From: a virus
IMG/VR virus record: IMGVR_UViG_3300010885_019931
Coordinates: 1 to 48,554 of that record
Strand: one strand, 5' to 3'
DNA length: 48,554 nucleotides
How positions within the stretch are numbered: position 1 is the stretch's first letter; each line of letters begins with the position of its first letter. Of this stretch, positions 23,013-32,513 are shown in pieces. The notes below the pieces were generated by a model, which saw nothing but the letters and a program-made list of their open reading frames with translations, was not told the DNA's origin and made no database searches. The position numbers and the translations under genes were made by a program.

Positions 23013-24695
23013 TTACCACGTTTTCTTGCCTGTTTGTTTGTAGTATTCTTGTCCGCCGTTTGCTGTATACGCAACATAATCAAAAGTTGTGGAATTATTG
23101 CCAACTTGAAAATTGGAGTTGGTTGGTGGAGTAGGTGGTGGGCTGGCAGTGCCATTACATGTTTTTTCACATGTAAACTCATTAGGGCAATAATTAAAAT
23201 CATTATATGGCCTAATTGGATATGCGCTATCTTCACCAGTAGATCCTTTACAGCTACAGCCTTTTTTACCAGTAGGACCATCTGCAATTTTTCCACCTGT
23301 TAAATACTTTTTAGTCATCCAATTATTTTGGCCGAATTCAGTATTTTGTAATTTTTCAGCACCACCCTCTAAATATTTTTCTAATATTGATTTTTTATGA
23401 GACAATATTCTAATTTTAAATTTTACCTCTGGAAGATCATATGTTTCATCTAATATTTTATAACATCCATCGTCCGCCCTGTCCCATCTATCAAAATGTT
23501 CTTCATATGCTTTAAAATGGAATCTTCTAGATGTTCCTCCATATTTGCCGCACGTTCCCCATCCTAAATTAGACCAGCAATACCCCGCAAACCTTAATGC
23601 CGCCCGTTCGCATCTAATTCTATTATTGCCTGTTCCACCCGTTATTGACGACCCCGTTACACTACTGCCACCATGACCATCGGGCATTGGAATTCCATTT
23701 GCATCGGTATTAATATTAGACGGATCTGGCGGATCTGGAAGATCATTAAATTTAAATAATTTATCAAAATGATTACATGCTGGCAAACTGGTTAATTTTA
23801 CTAAAACTCCCTGTTCTACGTGATATGGGAGTAAAGGAGCATATCCACTATAATTCTTTGTTTGACCATCTTTTTCATCAACTGCTACGTGTTCCACTGT
23901 TCCAATAATATCATTAGATGTAAACACAGCTTCATTTGCATGTAAACAAACTGCATTCTCTGCTGCTGGTTGTATTCCAACTGGAGTAACTGCTTCGCAA
24001 GTTCTAATCGTCATTCTTTTTCCACCACCTAAATATAGCCAGCTAAAAAATCGTCCGGGCAATCTTGAATTTTGAGATAAGCAAATTTCCATGCATTCTT
24101 GATCGCCTTTACACTTTTTCCCACAATCAACATCTGGAGTATAAATCATATATGTTTGTTTATATGGCTCATTAAGTTTTTTCTTGGTAAAAGGATCAAT
24201 AGTAATTGTTTCTTCTACGAACACAGCAACATGCCAATCGGGGTTATAGGGGCATTGACAAAATAATTGACCCTGATACAATCCCCAGTCTCTATAGAAT
24301 GGAGTTGAATTTTGATCTTCTAATTCCCAAGCTGTGGGTTTAATATGCATTTGCACATCGCTATATACGCCCGGTGATTGACAATGGCCCATGATACCGT
24401 ATGTAGCACTCTTGCCTTCAGGATCATCAGACTTAGCTCTAAGATACCAAGCTCCACGACCAATCAATTGATTGTTTTGATTAATTTCTTCTATGGGCTT
24501 GCAACCGGACGCAATACCCATTAAGTGGCCACTAGCATCTTGAGTAATTTTACCAAACACAAAATCATGCGATGCTTGCATTCCAATCATTTTCCACTTA
24601 TGGTATAATTTTCTATTTGGATATTCAAATGCAGATAGCGTATAATCTATAGGTATTATTGTATCGACATAATCACAATTTTCGCACTTAGCCAT
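23013..24695 (-). CDS. Cys-rich virion protein B
   Basis: 560 residues with about 22 cysteines: an N-terminal MAKCENCDY, LFCQCPYN, CGKKCKGDQECMEIC, GCSCKG and a C-terminal NYCPNEFTCEKTC. A Pro/Thr linker (PPPTPPTNS) precedes a short C-terminal beta segment. The central region is aromatic-rich and includes RMTIRTCEAVTPVG. No family is recognised. AGGAGTTATTT precedes the ATG and the gene is 9 bases from its upstream neighbour. Probably part of the tail tip or a fibre; this rests on position. Confidence 0.6.
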   Translation of the reverse strand: MAKCENCDYVDTIIPIDYTLSAFEYPNRKLYHKWKMIGMQASHDFVFGKITQDASGHLMGIASGCKPIEEINQNNQLIGRGAWYLRAKSDDPEGKSATYGIMGHCQSPGVYSDVQMHIKPTAWELEDQNSTPFYRDWGLYQGQLFCQCPYNPDWHVAVFVEETITIDPFTKKKLNEPYKQTYMIYTPDVDCGKKCKGDQECMEICLSQNSRLPGRFFSWLYLGGGKRMTIRTCEAVTPVGIQPAAENAVCLHANEAVFTSNDIIGTVEHVAVDEKDGQTKNYSGYAPLLPYHVEQGVLVKLTSLPACNHFDKLFKFNDLPDPPDPSNINTDANGIPMPDGHGGSSVTGSSITGGTGNNRIRCERAALRFAGYCWSNLGWGTCGKYGGTSRRFHFKAYEEHFDRWDRADDGCYKILDETYDLPEVKFKIRILSHKKSILEKYLEGGAEKLQNTEFGQNNWMTKKYLTGGKIADGPTGKKGCSCKGSTGEDSAYPIRPYNDFNYCPNEFTCEKTCNGTASPPPTPPTNSNFQVGNNSTTFDYVAYTANGGQEYYKQTGKKTW

Positions 24696-24704
24696 AAATA
24701 ACTC

Positions 24705-26459
24705 CTAAAAACCAGTAAAGTTTCCGCCACCACCACCAGTGCCACCTCCGGGAACGCCTGCGCCGCCACTTAAGCCGCCTCCAGTTGGACTACCCCCTCC
24801 TGTAAGTCCACCACCACCTGAATATGCGCCTCCGCCAGTAGAAGTGCCTCCACCACCTAATCCACCAGCAAGAACAGATGTGAACACGCCTCCATTCCCA
24901 GCATCGCCACCTCCATTACTGCTGCCCGGTTTTGGACACGGGTCATCATATACTGCATAAGACTTGCCTTCACATTCCGGATCTAGCGCAGAGCAATAAA
25001 CATTATTAGTAAAAGTAATATTACCATCTTCGTCGGCGGATTTGCAATACTTACAACAGTCTGCTCCAGCACCTAAATAGTCTTGCGCCTTGCCAAAATT
25101 TTCTCCACTTTTAGTTCGATAATATATTCTTCTTGTTGGCCCATCGCAAACATTGTAGGGTTTTCTTACTGGTTTGTTGTCAACTTTTTCATGATAATAA
25201 TCTGCTCCCGTTACTACCCTAAATTTTCCATCCTTTGTCGGCATGGTGTCAAAATCAGAACCATCTCTCTCTTGAGCATAATCGTCAATAGGAGCGTCAG
25301 TTTGTAAAATTTCCTCTCCCTTTAAATCAGTTCCATCTAGTGTGATTTTTGCAAGAATTTGTATTGGTCCACTTGCAGTTTCTCCAGTAGCTGGATTCTG
25401 ATATAGAAATACGTTTTCATTAATTCTACATGAATGAAATGGTGATATCAGTTTCTTTACACTATTTCCACCTTTAGACTTATTATCTTTATCGACACAT
25501 TTATATCCTGTTTTTATTACAAGTTTGCATGTCCCATTACATAATACCGGAAATACCTCTAAAGCCACCATTACTTTTTGAGAAGATTTATCACATCCTG
25601 AATCAGCAGCTTCTCGGTCAGATATAGTTTTTGGATCTCCGGGATTATCCGCAGTCGCTTTAGCAAATTCCACTTCTTTGTAAAATGATCCATTCATAGC
25701 GATACTGTCAGGGGCAGATGCGATTGGCATAGTATCTATTTTACCATTGCCACTGGACCCTGTTATATCAGATCCATATGTATCTGACCCAATTTTAAAT
25801 ACTGGTTCTTGGTAAGTTTTATTTATTTGACCACCCTCTGATTCGACAGAAAGCTCTGCTGTAAAAACAGGCACGAGTTTGTTTGCAATCATATAATTTT
25901 TAATTCTAGTTAGCTCTGCATCAGCATTATCAGAAGGGTTAGTTGTAGTAATGCCGGGTACTGCTTCCCAGTCGCCATTTATGTCCTGCTTATATATGGA
26001 ATATATTTTTTTCTTAGTTCCGTCTTTTTCTTTTTTTCCAGAAATATCTATAGTCCATCGCCTACAACTCCAAGGCCAACATTCTGGTAATCTTTGATAA
26101 AAATTAGAAGATGAAACCATTAATAATACGCATCTATTATCAGTAGTCTCAATTCTTTTATCTACTTCGTTCATAGCTTCGCCAATTGGAATGGGTGCAG
26201 TTCTAGAAAATCCCCCAATCTTATAAGCAAGGTGAGTAGATTTACATACCATGTCCTCATATCTATTATTGCCGATTTCGTGAAGAGGTACGCTAGGATT
26301 TTTATTATCCTTTGGTTTCTGGTATCTAACATTATCATTAGTGGGCAAGGATGCCATTTGGTAATAATCCCAAGAATAGATTACTCCATTCACGCCGCCA
26401 CCATTTGTGCGTCTTACATATACCAATACCTCAGATCCTGTTATATCGTCGCAACTCAT
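24705..26459 (-). CDS. virion protein with Gly-rich C-terminal tail
   Basis: 584 residues from the ATG at 26459 (MSCDDITGSEVLVYVRR), which overlaps the upstream stop as ATGA and has GGAG 8 bases before it; a start 33 bases earlier is rejected. The body contains paired Cys sites (CSALDPEC, CCKYC). The last 70 residues are almost pure Gly with Ser, Thr and Pro in short GGGS, GGGT and GGGL units, forming an extended flexible or polyglycine-II-like segment such as some phage adhesins use. No named family is recognised. Part of the run of four tail-associated proteins of 513-584 residues. Confidence 0.6.
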   Translation of the reverse strand: MSCDDITGSEVLVYVRRTNGGGVNGVIYSWDYYQMASLPTNDNVRYQKPKDNKNPSVPLHEIGNNRYEDMVCKSTHLAYKIGGFSRTAPIPIGEAMNEVDKRIETTDNRCVLLMVSSSNFYQRLPECWPWSCRRWTIDISGKKEKDGTKKKIYSIYKQDINGDWEAVPGITTTNPSDNADAELTRIKNYMIANKLVPVFTAELSVESEGGQINKTYQEPVFKIGSDTYGSDITGSSGNGKIDTMPIASAPDSIAMNGSFYKEVEFAKATADNPGDPKTISDREAADSGCDKSSQKVMVALEVFPVLCNGTCKLVIKTGYKCVDKDNKSKGGNSVKKLISPFHSCRINENVFLYQNPATGETASGPIQILAKITLDGTDLKGEEILQTDAPIDDYAQERDGSDFDTMPTKDGKFRVVTGADYYHEKVDNKPVRKPYNVCDGPTRRIYYRTKSGENFGKAQDYLGAGADCCKYCKSADEDGNITFTNNVYCSALDPECEGKSYAVYDDPCPKPGSSNGGGDAGNGGVFTSVLAGGLGGGGTSTGGGAYSGGGGLTGGGSPTGGGLSGGAGVPGGGTGGGGGNFTGF

Positions 26460-27997
26460 TCGCGTGATTCTCCAGTGCCAGCATTGGCGCAATCATCCAC
26501 CTCTGTAATAACATATGCCGAATATTTTTTCTTTTGACAGGTAATAGAAAGATTTGATTTACATGCTACAACTCTAACATCGTGCTTAATAAATTTAAAT
26601 GGATGAGTTGCATATACAGAATTTCCATTCACGTCATCAGTTACTGTGCCAAAACAATCAGTACTAGTTGGACAATCAAATAATTTTTCAAGTTTTCTTT
26701 CGTTGTACTGCTCAAAACTAGTATCTGGAAGCACTTTAAATGTAATTACACTACTGCTATATTTACAATTTTCAAATGCTACAACACTAATAAAATATGA
26801 GAATCCTTCTTTTGGTTCAGGTATTTCTTGTTTACCTGCGCTAGTCACTAATTTACCACCAACAGATTCCATAGGTATTAAATCTATAAAATTATCCATC
26901 TTAAAAAAGTATACAAATTTATCTTTAAGTGGTCCAAAATCCATATAAAATTTATTTGCTTCTTTGTAAAATTTAGGTTTTGGAATGGAAGATTTTTCAA
27001 CAGCGTCACTGCAATTGACTCTTTTGAATTTACCAACAACGCATGATCCACCACCACCAGCACTAACTATTCTCCACTCATAATTAATTTTTGTAGCAGC
27101 AAAATAATCACCAGCACTTAGTGTCATGTTAGGATTTCTATTGTAAATTCTAACAATTTCTTTTAATTCTTTAGATGCTTTACCATCAAGAAAAGAACCT
27201 TTAGCCGGGACTCCAAAAGGATCAGGTTTTATTTTTGCATCTTTATTTGCGGTCATAGTGAATGTTTTAAATTTCCAATCTTCCCCGCGAACAATCTGCC
27301 CAGATCCCCATGTAGGAGACTCTAAATCACCAGTCGGCAAATCGCTTGTCATCATGCCTTCTATAAACTCAGCACCACCAGTCCACACCTTTCTTTGGTC
27401 GTCCCATCTTAAATCGACGGGGCCAGTTTTCCATCGTCTTCTATCAATCGGAGTATAATAATCAAAATTTCTATCATCTGAATTGACTGCATTAGTTGCA
27501 ACACTTTTTCCCCCAGCGTCAGAACCCCCTCTGCTTCTAGGAACAGGCAACCCTGCTATATCATAGCCCCATCCAGAAAGAATCATTGGACCCCTTACAA
27601 CTGCTGCTCTAACACTCGTTGGATATGGTAATGGCTTTCCATCCTTGTCCACTCTTTTCTTAAGATTAAGATCTTTAGAAGAAGTTGGCCCATTGTTGAC
27701 TACGCAATTAAAATCATTAACAAGTCTTGGATCTTTTGTTCTATCTCCATCAGCAAAAAAGAAATATGGATCTAAGTCAAAAGATGTTGGAGACACATTA
27801 AATTGATAAAAAATACCGCTACAATGATGATATTTAGCTCCCGGAGGATCTCCAGCTTTTGGTTCCGAAGTGCTAGAAATTTCAAATGCTGCAAAAACCC
27901 GATCCTCTCCTTCGTGGGGATTAACTTCTTCCTTTTGCTTTGCCATAGGCTCAACATCATTAGTATATCTTGATTCATATTCATTGTTATATGCCAT
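26456..27997 (-). CDS. tail-associated structural protein
   Basis: 513 residues. A conserved-looking segment RGPMILSGWGYDIAGLPVPR is followed by VDLRWDDQRKVWTGG, a pattern I associate with tail or fibre-base proteins of large environmental phages, although I cannot name the family. The N-terminus is charged and the middle is beta-rich. The C-terminal 180 residues contain a fibronectin-like or hub-like domain with KFVYFFKMDN and FSYFISVVAF strands, and three Cys near the end (DCFG, VACKS, ITCQK). It lies 20 bases from the hub-like gene. Confidence 0.55.
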   Translation of the reverse strand: MAYNNEYESRYTNDVEPMAKQKEEVNPHEGEDRVFAAFEISSTSEPKAGDPPGAKYHHCSGIFYQFNVSPTSFDLDPYFFFADGDRTKDPRLVNDFNCVVNNGPTSSKDLNLKKRVDKDGKPLPYPTSVRAAVVRGPMILSGWGYDIAGLPVPRSRGGSDAGGKSVATNAVNSDDRNFDYYTPIDRRRWKTGPVDLRWDDQRKVWTGGAEFIEGMMTSDLPTGDLESPTWGSGQIVRGEDWKFKTFTMTANKDAKIKPDPFGVPAKGSFLDGKASKELKEIVRIYNRNPNMTLSAGDYFAATKINYEWRIVSAGGGGSCVVGKFKRVNCSDAVEKSSIPKPKFYKEANKFYMDFGPLKDKFVYFFKMDNFIDLIPMESVGGKLVTSAGKQEIPEPKEGFSYFISVVAFENCKYSSSVITFKVLPDTSFEQYNERKLEKLFDCPTSTDCFGTVTDDVNGNSVYATHPFKFIKHDVRVVACKSNLSITCQKKKYSAYVITEVDDCANAGTGESRE

Positions 27998-28017
27998 GTC
28001 TTGTCCTTGTCCTTGTA

Positions 28018-30780
28018 TTATGTATTATAATCTGTTTTAACTTGGTCTCGCATCCCATCACGTTGATTAAAAATAAAACCTAATGAGTGCTGCTGTTCCA
28101 TTGATCCACCAAATGACTGCTTATATGCTAATCCAAATCCCTCTTTAGCCCCACCTAGAGGAAGTCCTTGAACATTCACTCCCGGAAATTGACCAGTAGC
28201 AGGATCATAACCATCTACAGATCTTGCCCCCGCATTCATGAAATTACCAAATACGCCATTAACCGCAGTGGTATTTCTAGCTATGGTTCTCTGTCCTCTT
28301 CTTTCCATTAGCCCAAACAAAGGGCCAATAGGTTTAGGAATTGGATTTCTATATAAATTTCTAATTTTTTGATTGTAGTCAAACCCCTGTCTTTGAGTTC
28401 TAGCAATCCTATCAATATTATATTTTGCTAAGTTTGCACCTCTTTTTGTCCAAGTAGCAAATTGATAAGTTGTAGTAATTCCACCAGTGGATACCTCCAT
28501 AGATAATCCCGTAATATATGGTCCACCACCCAAGAATCTTTGCGCTAAATTAAACTGGGGTTTTTCAGCTAATCTCACAAATCCAGACTCTTGTTCAAAC
28601 ACTTGAGCAAGATCTGAATTAACATATGTTTGCGCTTGTTCATTCATGGCTTTAATGCCGCCTAAATTTTCAGGAGCAAATTCTGGATCAGACCAGACTA
28701 ATGCTTTACCCTTTGTATCTCCTACTCCATACCACGGCCCCCAGCAATATCTTCTACTTTCTTGAGGAACTCCAATATACCAAGGGACAAGCGGAGCAGG
28801 AGGAATTGGGCAGTCAACAGCATTAAACCCAAACATATTATGATACGATAGTGCGCCAACCCCAAGTATCAATTTCCCCAATATATTAAACCCATTAAAA
28901 TCTGTAGTAATTTCATCATATATGGGAATTGGAGTATCTATGTTAACCAAAGAAAATACTAATTCATTTGCCTTGTCTGTAATTGGTTTTATTGGTTTGC
29001 CGCTACTATCTTTTTGATTTTGTATATTTGTTTGTATGAAATTTTTATCAATAAATTTCATATCAAAAGTAGGATCGGCTTGCGCCATGGCTATTACACC
29101 ATCAAATGGATCATTTATTCTTCCATAGTCATATCCTAAGCCAGAGTAATCAGCATTATCGTAATTAGGATAAACTGCAACACCTCTTAATTTACCGGGT
29201 GCTGCGTAGAATTTGGAGTCTGGAATCTGTTTTTGTCCCTTTTCACTGCACCATGCTGAATCACAAAGCGCCCAAGAAAATTGCTTTTGACTATTTATAT
29301 CATTTTCTTTAATCCATCGAAAATTATTCTCTTGTCCACCATTTTCTAATGGCATGGCTACTAAATATTTTTTACCATAAAAAGTTTGAGCCGCTTGCTT
29401 AACTGCCATATACCGAGCATTAACTACTCTTTGAAGGTGTACCGTTTGAACATCTTGCCAATCTCCATATAGATAAGAAGCTAACACCTCTGCATTACTA
29501 ATACTCGTATCTTGCAAATCATTAGGACACAATAATCCTAAGTATAACTGTTTGAGTAGCTCTACATCAAATCCATAATTACTAATAAAATTATTAGTTT
29601 TTGCTTCTGGATCTTTTAGCTTTGCTTTTAATGCAGTAAGTAAACTATATACCGCCCAAGTATTTCTATCTTCTGACATGGCACATCTTAACTCTAGCAA
29701 ATTAGTATCTACTGTAGTAAAATTACCTTCATATCCACCATCAATAGTAATTTTAATTTTAGCAAATGGATCAAAATAATCCTTAATAGAATTACCATAA
29801 TAATATACAGTATTTTCTCCAATCCCGGTTGATCCCCAAACTGGAAAAATATATGAATTAGCTGGAGCAAACCAGTATCTACTAGCTGGCGCGCCCAATA
29901 ATACTTTTTGAGTCACGCAATCTGATAATTCTTTACCAATAGAATATGAGGCTAAAACCCCACTCTTTTTAAAACCTGCAATGCTACTCTGGACAGCACC
30001 CGGTTTGGGGGTTTCTTTTCTTAATATGGTGCTTATATAAATTGTAGGCTTGGCAATAACCCCACTGTCATCAGCATCTCCTCGTAATTCAACAATGTAT
30101 TCGGCTAATCCAATATCTGTTATATTTCTAATTAATGAATTCATATCCATAAATGGACCACCTTGAATTCTATAATCTGGAATACCATCAATTACTTGCT
30201 GTAGTCCTGACAAATCTAAATCAAATACGCTTTTACTATAAGTTATTTTTCCTCCAAACTTACCCTTTTTAATAGTAGCTGCTATATCTGCTATAATATT
30301 TTTTACAGGATAGCCCTGTTGATTAACATCCGCGCCTCCAAAGTGTCCGCCATATTGATAGTTTTCTTTTTGTGCAAAAATGTTAATAACATTTGTAGGA
30401 AAAGCTCCACCATAAGTCATCGTTTTACCAGTGTAAGGCTTGTCTTGATTGGCATCATCTAGATACATAGTGCCTTGAAATGCATCCAAGATAACATAAA
30501 CCCCGTCAAGAATTTTAGACGGGCTTTCTAAAACGACATCATAAGTGCGTCCCTGTTCAACACTTTCTTGGTATGTCCATCTTTGTAAAATTCCACCAAA
30601 AGAAAATGCCCCGTATGAAAATTGACAGGATGTTCCAAGAGGAGGGGGCTTGAATAAAACTCCATTATCTGGATCTTCTACAAGACTAATTTGACACATG
30701 CTAGCGTCTGCGCCCCAAGCAACTTGGGAATTTGCGTTAATTACATACGCACCTAAAAACATTAACGGTGATTCTGCCAT
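28018..30780 (-). CDS. putative tail hub / baseplate protein
   Basis: 920 residues, AAGGAAATATGAA before the ATG. Beta-rich, with an N-terminal domain resembling tail-hub proteins that bind the tube (SPLMFLGAYVINANSQVAWG, a CQISLVEDPDNG strand and SFGGILQRWTYQESVEQG). The C-terminal part has GPYITGLSMEVSTGGITTTYQF, then a charged helix ANLAKYNIDRIAR, which I associate with the final domain of hub-like proteins in other large phages; the assignment is by resemblance. A helix-rich insert at about residues 380-470 is unusual. It would sit at the tip of the tube formed on the tape measure. Confidence 0.5.
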   Translation of the reverse strand: MAESPLMFLGAYVINANSQVAWGADASMCQISLVEDPDNGVLFKPPPLGTSCQFSYGAFSFGGILQRWTYQESVEQGRTYDVVLESPSKILDGVYVILDAFQGTMYLDDANQDKPYTGKTMTYGGAFPTNVINIFAQKENYQYGGHFGGADVNQQGYPVKNIIADIAATIKKGKFGGKITYSKSVFDLDLSGLQQVIDGIPDYRIQGGPFMDMNSLIRNITDIGLAEYIVELRGDADDSGVIAKPTIYISTILRKETPKPGAVQSSIAGFKKSGVLASYSIGKELSDCVTQKVLLGAPASRYWFAPANSYIFPVWGSTGIGENTVYYYGNSIKDYFDPFAKIKITIDGGYEGNFTTVDTNLLELRCAMSEDRNTWAVYSLLTALKAKLKDPEAKTNNFISNYGFDVELLKQLYLGLLCPNDLQDTSISNAEVLASYLYGDWQDVQTVHLQRVVNARYMAVKQAAQTFYGKKYLVAMPLENGGQENNFRWIKENDINSQKQFSWALCDSAWCSEKGQKQIPDSKFYAAPGKLRGVAVYPNYDNADYSGLGYDYGRINDPFDGVIAMAQADPTFDMKFIDKNFIQTNIQNQKDSSGKPIKPITDKANELVFSLVNIDTPIPIYDEITTDFNGFNILGKLILGVGALSYHNMFGFNAVDCPIPPAPLVPWYIGVPQESRRYCWGPWYGVGDTKGKALVWSDPEFAPENLGGIKAMNEQAQTYVNSDLAQVFEQESGFVRLAEKPQFNLAQRFLGGGPYITGLSMEVSTGGITTTYQFATWTKRGANLAKYNIDRIARTQRQGFDYNQKIRNLYRNPIPKPIGPLFGLMERRGQRTIARNTTAVNGVFGNFMNAGARSVDGYDPATGQFPGVNVQGLPLGGAKEGFGLAYKQSFGGSMEQQHSLGFIFNQRDGMRDQVKTDYNT

Positions 30781-30797
30781 TTCATATTTCCTTTATA

Positions 30798-32513
30798 TTA
30801 TTCGAATGTCCACTCTACCTGTGCTGTCAAATGTCCAGTTGCAGCATCCCACGAACCTGTAGATCCAGATCTATACGCAGTGCCGCCCGGAGCATAACCC
30901 AGACAAATTCCTATTGCCGCATCTACCATCGCAGTATTGTCTAACGGGCGATTTGTAGGCTTAGTTACTGCTTCAATTTGGACTATTTTTCTCTTTTCCT
31001 TTGTTGTTCCCATATCTTGAATAACCGGGCCAGCCGCTCTACCAATTACAGGAATTATAGCAATTGTTTGAATTAAAGCTGTATTTTTATTTTCATAAGA
31101 TATATTTAAAGAAGCTGTTAGGGCATCAAATATTGCTTTTAAAGCTGTGACTGCTGATGTATACGCTTTATAAGTTACGCTAAATGATATAGTTCCTTTT
31201 GGTGGATTATGCCCAACAGTATATGCAATTGGATAGTTAACATCTAATACCATACCGTCTGTTGGTCCTTTGCCCCACATCGCAATAGCCGCTGCGCCCA
31301 TTTTAGATCCTGCGCCGAAAGCCGTGCTAGACGCATTACCAGTAGTACCCGCTGTTCCAGTGCCAGTTCCGGGTTTTTTAAATAAATCTGCTGCGGCAGC
31401 TTGAGCATTCTTAACCGTGTCCGGATTGGTACTATTTAAACCAGTTGCAATATCTAGCGACCGAAGAGGTGCAACCGGAACAGTTTTATCAGATCCTCCA
31501 GTACCAGTAGCAAAAGTTGCGTCTCCAGAGATAGCTCCATATGCAGCTTGAGCATTTGCAAATCTATTATCTGTTGTTGAGTCAGGACCACCGGAGCTAA
31601 GCCCCTGAATTGTACCTTGACAAGAAACGCTCATTTCGCCACTCTCATCTCTTTGAATTTGAGATGTGACATCGATAAATGCCGAACCCGCTGATTTAAA
31701 ATAACTCGTTGTAACAGTATATGATCCATTTGCTATATCAGCCGATGTAGACTTCATGGCATTATATTGACCATACCCAGTTAAGTCTGGGCCTAGTGAA
31801 CTAGGTGTGACCGCACCAGTAGTTGATATGACCTTGCCATTGCCATCTTTAGCTTGCACAACTCCATTTAAAGTTCCACCAGAGGCATTTAAAGCTAAAG
31901 AAGTTTCGCCAGCACGACCCTCTACCCATCCTTTGGCTTGTTGATAGCCATCACTACCGTTCCCCGTGTTAATACCCTGCGCCGATACTGTATGAGTGAC
32001 TGTATAGCCGTAAGTCAATCCCCCTCCACTTAAATCTCCAGCAGCAGAAGTGCTTTTATCTTCTTCTTTTTTAACTTCAAGAGTGTCACTAGCAGATTGT
32101 AAAGCATATCCTTCATCGCCAGCGCCATATATTTCCCATGTGGCAGTTACTTCTACATATTGAATACCAGCAGTGTCTTCTGGAGGCTCTCCCACAGAAG
32201 CGCTCACTAGTCTAGCTCCAGACAAAGTTCCGCCCAACATATCAACTGGTGTGCCGCCAGTATCACTAGTAATTTTTAAATCGGCAATTTGTCTTCCTGT
32301 AGGATCACTTGGGGCTGAAATAGCATCAACTAATGACAATGCCCCTGCCGCGCTCCCTGTAGAGCCAGCATCAACCGCTCCTTTAATCGTAATACTACGT
32401 TTTACAGCTAAAGCACTACCTTCTGTATTACGTATATATTCTTTTTGAGAGGTTATAATAAATCCATATGGAAATGATCCGGGTGAATTACCCCATTTTA
32501 CTGTTGCGGCCAT
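30798..32513 (-). CDS. Thr/Ser/Gly-rich tail structural protein
   Basis: 571 residues, opening MAATVKWGNSPGSFPYGFIITSQKEY. It is rich in small residues, with beta-rich N- and C-terminal thirds and a central Gly/Thr linker (GTGTGTAGTTGNASST). A strand-helix unit near residues 430-470 (GTISFSVTYKAYTSAVTALKAIFDAL) looks like a packed tail-tube-like or distal tail domain. No named family. The first base of its start codon is shared with the stop of the 1681-residue gene (TAATG), so they are coupled. Confidence 0.5.
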   Translation of the reverse strand: MAATVKWGNSPGSFPYGFIITSQKEYIRNTEGSALAVKRSITIKGAVDAGSTGSAAGALSLVDAISAPSDPTGRQIADLKITSDTGGTPVDMLGGTLSGARLVSASVGEPPEDTAGIQYVEVTATWEIYGAGDEGYALQSASDTLEVKKEEDKSTSAAGDLSGGGLTYGYTVTHTVSAQGINTGNGSDGYQQAKGWVEGRAGETSLALNASGGTLNGVVQAKDGNGKVISTTGAVTPSSLGPDLTGYGQYNAMKSTSADIANGSYTVTTSYFKSAGSAFIDVTSQIQRDESGEMSVSCQGTIQGLSSGGPDSTTDNRFANAQAAYGAISGDATFATGTGGSDKTVPVAPLRSLDIATGLNSTNPDTVKNAQAAAADLFKKPGTGTGTAGTTGNASSTAFGAGSKMGAAAIAMWGKGPTDGMVLDVNYPIAYTVGHNPPKGTISFSVTYKAYTSAVTALKAIFDALTASLNISYENKNTALIQTIAIIPVIGRAAGPVIQDMGTTKEKRKIVQIEAVTKPTNRPLDNTAMVDAAIGICLGYAPGGTAYRSGSTGSWDAATGHLTAQVEWTFE

